The notes: generated from the letters alone by a model not told the origin. A DNA stretch of 5,182 nt from Candidatus Hydrogenedentota bacterium (GCA_011046175.1 DSBB01000262.1:1-5182), one strand, 5' to 3'; numbered from the stretch's first letter, positions 1 to 5,182 are shown. Translations and numbers: made by a program.

Positions 1-1
1 G

Positions 2-1543
2 TATGATCCCGCGCGTAATGCGAGCCTTGCGCTTGGCGTTTTGCCCTCGGGAAATGCGGACAGCAGCATAGACATTCAATCCGGCGGCGGCGCATGGCAG
101 GGGCGAATCGAGTGTTCTTATGCGCCGGGCTTCGTCCTCCTGCCGGGCGCATCCATGGAATCCGACCCGTTATGGTTTTGCATGGACGCGCCGCCGGTTG
201 TCGCGGATGCGCAATACGCATGGCTGCTGCGATATTACTGCCGCACCGACACCATGAAACATGCGCCTCGGGCGTGGGTGACCATTCCGGACACCAATGG
301 CCTTGCCGCGCTTCGCCGCGAAGCGGCGGCTGCGCGCGCAATGGGAGTTTCCCATGCGCTTATTCCCGGCAATTGGGAGGGGCGCCCGGGGTCGCATGAA
401 GGGGGCGCGCCGCAGTATCCGCGCAAAATTGGTGATGCGGCACGTTCACTCCGAGACGCAGGTTCCGTTCCGGGGATAACCCTTGATCCCTTGTTGGCGG
501 ACAGCGGCTCCAATGATTTTACGACGCAAAGTGTTGACGGGCGCGGTTGGGTAAATCTGGGCGCCAATGACGGACGCGCTTACGCTGTAAAACGGATGCG
601 CCGTCTGGCCGATTCGGGATTTGGTTTTTTTGTAATAGATGAGTCGCAAATCCCGGATGAAGTGCTTCGCGCTTTTAACCTGACGCGCGCGCAGGCGCGG
701 ACGCTCGCTTTTGATGTTGCGCGCGAAGCCGTCGCCTCGCTGCCTGTGGCTGTTTTCCCCGCGGCTGTTGCCACATTGGACGCCGGTAGAGATGAATGGC
801 TTGAGGCGGCGGGCGCGTTGTCACGCATGGCCGAACTTACCATTGCGCCGGGGCCGGTGCGAATTCGGTCGGGCAAAGAAAGCGTTTTGGACGCGGAGAC
901 CGTGCTTGCTTTGCGGCTTTGGCGTGGGCCGATTGAATTTGTCGGCGCGCCGTCGCGTTCAATGCAATCAAAATTATCGGAGATTTTCAGTGGCAAACCG
1001 TTGGTTGCGAGGCCGCAGGATGCGTACAGAAGAAATCCGCTGACATGGTTAATGCGTTACGACAACAGCGCCATCGGTAATGTTGGCGCGACAATACTAT
1101 CGTTCACAGGCGCTGATCCCTGGGGCATGGCGCAGGTGGAATTGTTCGGCGATGAATCCTCGCCCGGCGTTTTATGGCGTCCTGAAAAAGACAAGCCCCT
1201 TGTTGAGGCTGAAGGCGTTTTGCCCCCCGCGTCACGATTCATTGCGCACGGCTTGCTGGCAAAGGCGTCACAACCGTTATTTGCGGGGACGACAGAAGAA
1301 ATAACATTGGGCTTGAACAGGCTGAAACGTTTGGATTGGGACGGGGGCCGCAACACGTTGACCGGCGCCCTTGAGCCTGCTCCCGGCGTTTCAAGCGCTT
1401 TCTTCTTTATGCCCGGCGATTTGACATTACGGTCGGCTCGCGTGAATTCAAAACAAACGCGCCCTGTTGTTGAAGGTCAATGGATCACCCTGCCCGTGGG
1501 TTCCGGGGGCGGCGCATTTGAACTGATTTTTGAAACACGGTAA
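2..1543 (+). CDS. GH36-like TIM-barrel glycoside hydrolase, 5'-truncated by window edge
   Basis: The frame is open from base 2 to the TAA at 1541-1543 (513 visible residues), so the true start lies upstream. The TTG at 41 is an internal codon, not a credible start. The apparent order is an N-terminal beta-rich part (about 1-80), an alpha/beta barrel (about 88-345) and a C-terminal beta-rich part. Barrel-like strands in GH36/GH27 order are AWVTIP (91-96), LIPGNWEG (120-127), GITLDP (158-163) and FFVIDES. The Asp at 213 of FFVIDES sits where alpha-galactosidases carry the nucleophile at the end of strand 4. The family hydrolyses alpha-galactosides or related sugars; the substrate here cannot be told. 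The region where GH36 enzymes usually carry the acid/base Asp reads LTIAPGPVRI (279-288) with no obvious Asp, so activity is uncertain. It is followed by ubiB after 58 bases without a visible terminator. The assignment rests on motif pattern only; another TIM-barrel family remains possible. Confidence 0.5.
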   Translation, partial: YDPARNASLALGVLPSGNADSSIDIQSGGGAWQGRIECSYAPGFVLLPGASMESDPLWFCMDAPPVVADAQYAWLLRYYCRTDTMKHAPRAWVTIPDTNGLAALRREAAAARAMGVSHALIPGNWEGRPGSHEGGAPQYPRKIGDAARSLRDAGSVPGITLDPLLADSGSNDFTTQSVDGRGWVNLGANDGRAYAVKRMRRLADSGFGFFVIDESQIPDEVLRAFNLTRAQARTLAFDVAREAVASLPVAVFPAAVATLDAGRDEWLEAAGALSRMAELTIAPGPVRIRSGKESVLDAETVLALRLWRGPIEFVGAPSRSMQSKLSEIFSGKPLVARPQDAYRRNPLTWLMRYDNSAIGNVGATILSFTGADPWGMAQVELFGDESSPGVLWRPEKDKPLVEAEGVLPPASRFIAHGLLAKASQPLFAGTTEEITLGLNRLKRLDWDGGRNTLTGALEPAPGVSSAFFFMPGDLTLRSARVNSKQTRPVVEGQWITLPVGSGGGAFELIFETR

Positions 1544-1601
1544 ATTATACAGGGACGGGGGCGTGCGCATTATCGACTCGTCAGCCTGAACAGGAAAAGT
1601 C

Positions 1602-3275
1602 ATGGCTTACACGAAAATAGGCAAACACACCGTGAACGCGGTGCGCTTCGTGGAAATTGTGCAGGTTTTTGTGCGTCATGGTTTTGCCGATTTGGTGCAG
1701 CGCGCCGGGTTGCACAAGGGTTGGCCGGGAAAATTGTTGCGGGGAATGCGCCTCATGCGAGAACCGTTGGGCGAGGCGGCGACGTTTGGCAGTCGCCTGC
1801 GTTCCGCGCTGACGGAGCTGGGGCCGACGTTTGTCAAACTCGGCCAAGTGCTTAGCACGCGTCCTGATTTGGTGGGGCACAAGATAGCGGAAGAGCTGAC
1901 CGGGCTCCAAGACGAGGTGACGCCGGTTCCCTTTGAGCGTATGCGCCCGGTTATCGAGCGCGAACTTCAGGCGCCTCTTGAAGCGTTGTTCGCTTCGATA
2001 GAGCATGTGCCGGTCGCTTCCGCGTCGTTAAGTCAGGTGTATCGGGCCGTGTTAAAAGACGGGAATATCGTTGCCGTGAAGGTGCAACGCCCCAATATCG
2101 AAGGCGTAATAGAGTCCGATATCAGTTTGATGGAGACGGTTGCCGAATGGATCAAAGAATATCTTGATGAGCAGCGCATAATCGATCCCCCTGGGATTGT
2201 CGAAGAATTTGCGCGTTCCATCCGGCGGGAATTGGATTTTGAAGTTGAAGCGCGCATTGCGCAGCAGTTCGCCGATAATTTCGCCGACGACCCCTGTGTT
2301 GTCATACCCCAACCCTACCCGGGCCACTGTTCGCGCCATGTATTGACCCTTGAATGGATAGAAGGGGTCCCGGTGGACACGCTGGAAGCGTACGGGCAAC
2401 GCAATTCCGATCCTGCGGAAATTGCGCGGATCGGATGTCAGGCGTTGTGCAAAATGGTGTTCGAGCACCGCCTTTTTCATGCCGATCCGCACCCCGGCAA
2501 TATCTTCCTGCTGCGCGACAACCGACTCGCTTTTCTGGACCTTGGCATGTCCGGGCATTTGGAATCGGGCGACGTGCAGGCCATGACAGAGTTGTTTCTG
2601 GCAATTTTCAACGCCGATTCCGAAGCATGCCTTGAGGCTCTCCTGCAGTTGAGCAGCAACGATGAACCGACGAACCGCGCCCTGCTCGCCCATGAGATTG
2701 CCGAGTATATCGCCTTTGAGGCGCGTGTGATTGTGGCCGGAGGCCAGATTGCGCGCGGCATAGAACTTGCCGTGCAGATTATGCGCCGCCACAACCTCGA
2801 ACTCGCCCCCCGTTTCTCGTTGCTTCTCAAGGCGCTGGCGACTATTGAAATCGTGGGCAAACAACTTGACCCGCAAATGGATATGACGCCGGTCATTCAA
2901 CCGTACATCGAAACGCTTATTACCTCCCGTTATTCGCCGGCGCAGTTACTGAAGGAAATTCGCGTTCATGCAAATGGATATTTGCGGCTGAGCCGCCAGG
3001 CGCCCGGCGACATTGCGCATTTGCTTCGGCAGTTGCGCTCGGGACGAATGAAAGTGCATATCCATCATGAACATTTGGACAAGATGGCGAATACCATGGA
3101 CAGAGCCAGTAAACGCAACGCCGTGGCTGTGGTTACCGCTGCGCTCATTGTCGGGTCAAGTTTGCTTATAAGCACAAACACACCACTCGCAAAATTGGGG
3201 ATTTTCGGATATGTCACCGCCGGTTTGCTGGGCATATTCCTTATCATATCCATCCTTTGGGGCAAGGAATATTAA
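1602..3275 (+). CDS. ubiB: AarF/ABC1/UbiB family atypical protein kinase-like ATPase, membrane anchored
   Basis: Complete 557-residue protein, the normal family length. The ATG at 1602 follows AGGA at 1592-1595 with six bases between. Family signatures appear in order: KLGQ (79-82, the KxGQ motif), the Ala/Ser-rich nucleotide loop VASASLSQV (138-146), VAVK with the ATP-contacting Lys160, an E-x-D-F element (210-213), EWIEGV (251-256), catalytic-loop HADPHPGN (293-300, Asp295 and Asn300), and a metal-binding DLG (313-315) in place of the commoner DFG. Two hydrophobic segments near 506-524 and 533-553 form the typical C-terminal hairpin anchor, so it should sit on the inner membrane. UbiB/Coq8 proteins support isoprenoid quinone synthesis through ATPase activity on membrane lipid precursors. 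In bacteria without ubiquinone the role is less clear, so the symbol is a family label. The 58-base gap to the upstream gene allows co-transcription. Confidence 0.97.
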   Translation: MAYTKIGKHTVNAVRFVEIVQVFVRHGFADLVQRAGLHKGWPGKLLRGMRLMREPLGEAATFGSRLRSALTELGPTFVKLGQVLSTRPDLVGHKIAEELTGLQDEVTPVPFERMRPVIERELQAPLEALFASIEHVPVASASLSQVYRAVLKDGNIVAVKVQRPNIEGVIESDISLMETVAEWIKEYLDEQRIIDPPGIVEEFARSIRRELDFEVEARIAQQFADNFADDPCVVIPQPYPGHCSRHVLTLEWIEGVPVDTLEAYGQRNSDPAEIARIGCQALCKMVFEHRLFHADPHPGNIFLLRDNRLAFLDLGMSGHLESGDVQAMTELFLAIFNADSEACLEALLQLSSNDEPTNRALLAHEIAEYIAFEARVIVAGGQIARGIELAVQIMRRHNLELAPRFSLLLKALATIEIVGKQLDPQMDMTPVIQPYIETLITSRYSPAQLLKEIRVHANGYLRLSRQAPGDIAHLLRQLRSGRMKVHIHHEHLDKMANTMDRASKRNAVAVVTAALIVGSSLLISTNTPLAKLGIFGYVTAGLLGIFLIISILWGKEY

Positions 3276-3611
3276 CGTAGGCGTTGCCCACAGCCCAGTA
3301 TGGCGTCGTTGCGAACAAAACAAAGCCGTCTCGTTTTCCCAGATTGCCGCGTCGGGATGACATCCCCTTCGCAATGACGATGTTTGTAATCTTCTTTTTT
3401 ACGATTCGGCCACCTGACCGACAGGGGCAAACAGGGCGGATAACCGAGTGGCAATCCGGTAACCCCTCCCCTGCATGCTAAAGCATGAACAACATGCGTT
3501 TTCACCGTTTACGAGATAGGCAAAGCCTTGTCAACGACTGTTCCGAGTGAATGGTCTTCATGAGTGAGACGGGCCGGTTTGTGTTGTTCAGGTTCTTTGC
3601 GCAAAAAAAAA
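3276..3611. other. Intergenic region downstream of ubiB, no gene seen
   Basis: Apart from the palindromic repeat at 3304-3379, no coding signal is convincing on either strand. Minor symmetries are present: TCGG/CCGA around 3406-3421, CAGGGG (3422-3427) facing CCCCTG (3468-3473), and a small hairpin CATGC-TAAA-GCATG (3474-3487). None is followed by a clear T-tract. Short open frames here cross the palindromic repeat or the tandem repeats and are best explained by them. Confidence 0.6.
3304..3379. repeat. Degenerate dispersed palindromic repeat (CGTCATTGCGAA...TTCGCAATGACG type)
   Basis: The element begins CGTCGTTGCGAA (3304-3315) and ends TTCGCAATGACG (3368-3379). The ends are inverted repeats matching at 11 of 12 positions, and the mismatch would be a G-U pair in RNA. 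The inner sequence (GTCTCGTTTTCCCAGATTGCCGCGTC, read in two parts around 3329-3354) also resembles the widespread bacterial intergenic repeat whose accidental translation gives RHCEERSDVAIQ-like peptides. Here the minus-strand reading gives RHCEGDVIP and FVRNDA. It starts 28 bases past the ubiB stop, and a T-rich run at 3391-3400 follows, so it could help end or stabilise the ubiB transcript. Recognition is from memory of the repeat family; the copy is clearly diverged inside. Confidence 0.65.
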
Positions 3612-3646
3612 GGGGGAGATGCCGAGAGGGGGCGCCCGGCATCTCC
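3603..3646 (-). terminator. Intrinsic-terminator-like hairpin on the minus strand formed by copy 1
   Basis: Read on the minus strand, the 10-bp stem of hairpin 1 is followed by CCC and then nine T residues (complement of the A-run 3603-3611). This is close to a standard Rho-independent terminator, apart from the three-base gap between stem and T-run. It would stop leftward transcripts before they reach the 3' end of ubiB. The other two copies lack a long T-run at this place. Confidence 0.45.
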
Positions 3647-3698
3647 GGTGAGGTGTTTTGGCTCTGAGGGGGAACAGAGCGTTGCAGAGGAAAAAAAC
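3612..3698. repeat. Tandem unit copy 1
   Basis: Hairpin 1 arms are at 3615-3624 and 3637-3646. The interior is 12 bases, one G fewer than in copies 2 and 3 (GGGGGCGCCC against GGGGGCGGCCC). Hairpin 2 is GCTCTG (3661-3666), loop AGGGGGAA, CAGAGC (3675-3680). The unit ends in GCAGAGG and seven A residues. It matches copy 2 almost base for base from the first stem onward, apart from the one-base difference inside the loop. Confidence 0.85.
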
Positions 3699-3713
3699 AG
3701 AATGAGGAAAAGA

Positions 3714-3800
3714 GGTGGAGATGCCGAGAGGGGGCGGCCCGGCATCTCCGGTGAGGTGTTTTGGCTCTGAGGGGGAACAGAGCGTTGCAGAGGAAAAAAC
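3714..3800. repeat. Tandem unit copy 2
   Basis: Hairpin 1 arms are at 3717-3726 and 3740-3749 with a 13-base interior. Hairpin 2 has the same arms and loop as in copy 1 (GCTCTG at 3764-3769, CAGAGC at 3778-3783). It shares the GGTGGAG lead-in with copy 3 and the tail with copy 1, so it is the intermediate of the three. Confidence 0.85.
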
Positions 3801-3813
3801 GTATTAGAACAAA

Positions 3814-3890
3814 GGTGGAGATGCCGAGAGGGGGCGGCCCGGCATCTCCGGTGAGGTGCGTTTGCTCTAATGGGCGTCAGAGCATCGCAG
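3814..3890. repeat. Tandem unit copy 3, diverged in its second half
   Basis: Hairpin 1 (arms 3817-3826 and 3840-3849) is identical to that of copy 2. The second half differs: hairpin 2 keeps the arms GCTCT (3864-3868) and AGAGC (3879-3883) but has a different loop (AATGGGCGTC). The tail reads ATCGCAGAGA instead of GTTGCAGAGG, and the terminal A-run is missing. It is the rightmost copy; no fourth copy follows. Confidence 0.8.
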
Positions 3891-3955
3891 AGAAGCTGTT
3901 TGGTTCCACCCGGAAACAGGGTTGAAACCGAAATATCGTTTACCGCAACAGCGGA

Positions 3956-3987
3956 TTGACACCATTATACGAAAAAAATACTGTCAA
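3956..3987. promoter_or_regulatory. TTGACA-N20-TGTCAA inverted repeat, possible promoter or operator
   Basis: TTGACA (3956-3961) and its exact inverse TGTCAA (3982-3987) flank an A+T-rich 20-base core. On the plus strand the first arm is a consensus -35 box, and 17 bases later comes TACTGT (3979-3984), a weak -10. On the minus strand TATAAT (3969-3964) lies only 12 bases from TTGACA, too close for a normal sigma-70 promoter. No gene of clear merit follows in either direction, so a binding site or an RNA promoter is equally possible. Confidence 0.25.
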
Positions 3988-4225
3988 AAGCAACAAAAAA
4001 TAATTTCGACTCAGTCCTCTTCCTCATGATTCAACTGTCACTAGGACGTTAATGATGCAGCCTCTGGGAGATAATACACTTCCCATGAAATTTTATTACC
4101 TCTTACGGTCTACATCTGGTCCGAAAACACGCTCATCACATTCGTCTGCCAATTAAATACACTCAGTTCAACTAAAATAATTATAACCCAACAACAAGTA
4201 GAAATACAACCCCCATTTTTCTTCT

Positions 4226-4253
4226 CAAAAAAAAGGAGCAAAGCTCTTTTTTT
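4226..4253. terminator. Bidirectional intrinsic terminator
   Basis: An A-run leads into GGAGC, then loop AAA (4240-4242), then GCTC (4243-4246) and seven T residues (4247-4253). GAGC/GCTC pair perfectly; the next step is a G-T wobble and the A- and T-runs then pair, giving about 11 pairs. Because A-rich sequence precedes and T-rich sequence follows, it can work on either strand. On the minus strand it is a backstop for leuD and the FmdB-like gene, and on the plus strand for anything transcribed from the repeat region. Confidence 0.65.
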
Positions 4254-4324
4254 ACGTATATGGTAATATTTATTAGATATACCGAAGTACAAAATCCTTT
4301 CTTAACATAAAGAAAAAGAAAGAG

Positions 4325-4552
4325 ATGATTTTTTTCGAGCGCCTGCATCGTGATGACTCGCTTGGAAACACATCAAACCATCCCGGTTATGACCCTGGCG
4401 AAAACGGAATTCCTCAACCAATCGCCGGAGCGGCTTTTTCATTTTCGTATCAAAAAAATGTAATCCAGATTACAAACGCGCCCTTTTTCCGCTACGCAAG
4501 CCAAGAACAAAAAATGCGATTACCCGAATTGGGAATACCACTGCAACAATAG
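4325..4552 (+). CDS. Doubtful small hypothetical ORF (75 codons)
   Basis: An open frame from ATG 4325 to TAG 4550-4552 would encode 75 residues with no signal peptide, membrane segment or motif that I recognise. Its codon choice is not absurd (for example PGYDPGENGIP at about 21-31). However, the upstream purine run touches the ATG rather than leaving normal ribosome-site spacing, and the minus-strand terminator-like hairpin at 4452-4474 lies inside it. It could be a chance frame, a decayed gene remnant or, least likely, a lineage-specific small protein. Confidence 0.15.
   Translation: MIFFERLHRDDSLGNTSNHPGYDPGENGIPQPIAGAAFSFSYQKNVIQITNAPFFRYASQEQKMRLPELGIPLQQ
4452..4474 (-). terminator. Terminator-like hairpin with T-run downstream of the FmdB-like gene
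   Basis: TGTAATC (4459-4465) and GATTACA (4468-4474) form a perfect inverted repeat. In RNA this allows a six-pair stem with a four-base loop. On the minus strand it is followed directly by seven T residues (complement of 4452-4458). The stem is A+T-rich and therefore weak, but the position, about 150 bases past the stop at 4623, suits the end of the leuD-fmdB-like transcript. It could alternatively be a protein-binding palindrome. Confidence 0.4.
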
Positions 4553-4622
4553 AAAAGGGTATTTTATGAGAAATTGAGTCGGCGGCGCGTACTTTTTCGC
4601 GACGGCATGCCCCAGCACATGC

Positions 4623-4922
4623 TTATTCATCCACGTGCAGCGAGGAAGGGCCGCGACCGGAGGTGCGCTTTTCATAATGTCCCTTGCCGCTACGCGCATA
4701 CTTGGTAAATCCATGCCGTTCAAGGTTTTCATCGCTTGTGATGTGTTTTGCCTGACGTTCATTGGCCCATCCGGCGATGTGTGGGGCGGTAAATATACGC
4801 TGCAATTTTTGTCCCGTCTTCGGGTGGATGGTCAGGGGAGAATCATTCATACCATGAACCAGTTCAACAATGTCGCCTTCAGAGCCGTCATCGTTAATGA
4901 TCCGGTAGGTGTAAATGGGCAT
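4623..4922 (-). CDS. FmdB-like small protein lacking the zinc-ribbon cysteines
   Basis: The 99-residue product begins MPIYTYRI, the hallmark opening of FmdB-family putative regulatory proteins (usually MPxYEYRC). The family-like pattern DSPLTIHPKTGQKLQRIFTAP follows (27-47 in two parts). The start at 4922 is preferred over the upstream ATG at 4949 because AGGAG lies eight bases before it and because homology begins exactly there. Standard FmdB proteins carry two CxxC pairs that bind zinc. Here the corresponding places read RIINDDG and HPKTGQ, and the whole protein has no cysteine. The C-terminal half (52-99) is hydrophilic and basic, with GFTKYARSGKGHYEK (71-85) and GRGP (89-92). The gene starts 39 bases after the leuD stop on the same strand, so co-transcription is likely. 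FmdB was named from formamidase operons; the molecular function is not established, and none is inferred here. Confidence 0.75.
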   Translation of the reverse strand: MPIYTYRIINDDGSEGDIVELVHGMNDSPLTIHPKTGQKLQRIFTAPHIAGWANERQAKHITSDENLERHGFTKYARSGKGHYEKRTSGRGPSSLHVDE

Positions 4923-4930
4923 CTCGATTA

Positions 4931-4935
4931 CTCCT
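4931..4935 (-). promoter_or_regulatory. Ribosome binding site of the FmdB-like gene
   Basis: On the minus strand AGGAG is followed by eight bases and then ATG at 4922. This strong Shine-Dalgarno match sets the start of the FmdB-like gene at the MPIYTYRI methionine and excludes the nine-residue upstream extension. Confidence 0.8.
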
Positions 4936-4961
4936 GTTCGCCGTTGCACCGGGTGAAACCG

Positions 4962-5182
4962 TTATTGCACCACTCCATGGGCTTTTTCATAATCCGTTAT
5001 TTGCGCTTCATGTCGCAGTGTAAGTCCGATTTGATCCCAACCATTCAGCAATCTCTGTTTCAGGAACGGATGAATATCAAAATTGATGACAGAGGCATCC
5101 GGCTTGATGATGCGTTGGTCTTCCAATTTGACGGTTAACGTGTACCCGGCCGCAGCGCGTGTCTCCTTGAATAATTTTGAGA
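4962..5182 (-). CDS. leuD: 3-isopropylmalate dehydratase small subunit, C-terminal fragment
   Basis: On the minus strand a frame open from the window edge to the TAA at 4962-4964 gives 72 residues. They match the C-terminal end of LeuD: FDIHPF (34-39 of the fragment), LLNGWDQIGLTL (44-55) and ITDYE (61-65), comparable to E. coli LeuD [22 protein letters not shown] and its final AYE. LeuD forms the swivel subunit that works with the iron-sulfur LeuC to convert 2-isopropylmalate to 3-isopropylmalate in leucine synthesis, in the cytoplasm. The fragment is cut only by the window edge; no internal stop or frameshift is visible. The FmdB-like gene follows after 39 bases without a terminator, suggesting one transcript. 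The related homoaconitase or citraconate isomerase small subunits share this end, so the exact substrate depends on the missing part and on a leuC neighbour. Confidence 0.88.
   Translation of the reverse strand, partial: SKLFKETRAAAGYTLTVKLEDQRIIKPDASVINFDIHPFLKQRLLNGWDQIGLTLRHEAQITDYEKAHGVVQ

Larger units (their letters stand above)
3612..3890. repeat. Three-copy tandem array of ~100-base units, each with two hairpins
   Basis: Three near-identical units start with the stem arm GGAGATGCCG at 3615, 3717 and 3817, giving periods of 102 and 100 bases. Each has hairpin 1 (10-bp perfect stem GGAGATGCCG/CGGCATCTCC, interior 12-13 bases), a linker beginning GGTGAGGTG, hairpin 2 (GCTCT.../AGAGC) and a GCAGAG tail. 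The first two tails run into A-rich tracts. Spacers between units (3699-3713 and 3801-3813) are unrelated and A-rich. The 100-base period breaks any reading frame between copies 2 and 3, arguing against a coding repeat. There are too few copies, and the units are too long, for a CRISPR array. Plausible natures are a structured RNA family, a small non-autonomous mobile repeat or a protein-binding array. The function is not known to me. Confidence 0.85.
3891..4622. other. A+T-rich intergenic region, no convincing gene
   Basis: From about 3960 to 4330 the base composition turns markedly A+T-rich compared with the GC-rich genes on both sides. It carries an inverted repeat (3956-3987), a bidirectional terminator (4226-4253) and a second hairpin with T-run (4452-4474). 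Small symmetries right of the repeats include CTGTTT/AAACAG (3896-3919) and GGTTGAAACC (3920-3929). I see no RNA gene, integrase site or replication-origin boxes. Confidence 0.6.

Noticed and set aside
2052..2900. 282-codon minus-strand frame inside ubiB
   Set aside because: It is a mirror of the ubiB coding frame in GC-biased DNA; the plus-strand protein has all kinase-like motifs.
3431..3500. Possible tRNA-like segment (GGATAACCGAGTGG...)
   Set aside because: Only a D-arm-like stretch can be fitted; no complementary acceptor ends or T-arm GTTCGA-type sequence follows at the needed distance.
3272..3505. 77-codon minus-strand frame containing RHCEGDVIP
   Set aside because: This is the known accidental translation of the dispersed palindromic repeat, not a gene.
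3641..3660. Resemblance of TCTCCGGTGAGG in the repeat units to the D-arm region of selenocysteine tRNA
   Set aside because: There is no TCA anticodon arm, no T-arm and no long acceptor stem around it. A 12-base match in a self-complementary segment is easily coincidental.
3564..3770. Plus-strand open frame with repeated ERGRPASPV-like peptide, and its minus-strand counterpart at 3509-3745
   Set aside because: The peptide repetition only reflects the DNA tandem units. The 102-base period preserves the frame once, but the next 100-base period breaks it. No ribosome site or family resemblance is seen.
3612..3890. CRISPR array
   Set aside because: There are only three units. The repeated part is about 77-87 bases and the spacers 13-15 bases, the reverse of CRISPR proportions, and no cas genes are present.
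4110..4292. 60-codon minus-strand frame with a hydrophobic middle
   Set aside because: It runs straight through the bidirectional terminator at 4226-4253, and its residues there come from A/T runs. No ribosome site is evident.
4635..5138. 167-codon plus-strand frame
   Set aside because: It lies antisense to leuD and the FmdB-like gene, both of which have recognisable products and, for the latter, a strong ribosome site. The translated sequence shows no family features.

Overview
The window looks like part of a moderately GC-rich, probably uncultured Gram-negative bacterial chromosome. The cysteine-free FmdB-like protein and the GH36-like protein hint at a planctomycete/PVC-type or related phylum (such as Hydrogenedentota). 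That placement is an impression from protein style, not a demonstrated assignment.

Layout: (1) Bases 1-1543, plus strand, hold the 3' part of a large gene whose start lies outside the window. The product resembles a GH36-like TIM-barrel glycoside hydrolase. (2) After 58 bases, 1602-3275 encodes a complete AarF/ABC1/UbiB-family atypical kinase with a two-helix C-terminal membrane anchor. (3) About 1.35 kb (3276-4622) has no convincing gene but is rich in structure. It holds a degenerate copy of a dispersed palindromic repeat (3304-3379), a triplicated ~100-base unit with two hairpins per copy (3612-3890), and a TTGACA/TGTCAA inverted repeat (3956-3987). An A+T-rich stretch then follows, with a bidirectional terminator (4226-4253) and a second terminator-like hairpin (4452-4474). 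(4) On the minus strand, entering from the right, lies the C-terminal end of leuD (isopropylmalate isomerase small subunit). Thirty-nine bases further on is a small FmdB-like gene without cysteines, probably in the same transcript.

The GH36-like and ubiB genes (plus strand) and leuD-fmdB-like genes (minus strand) therefore converge on the structured intergenic region. No shared pathway between the two pairs is evident. The most unusual element is the triplicated hairpin unit. Its stems are kept while one loop and the spacers differ, which suggests a structured RNA family or a small non-autonomous repeat rather than protein-coding DNA.
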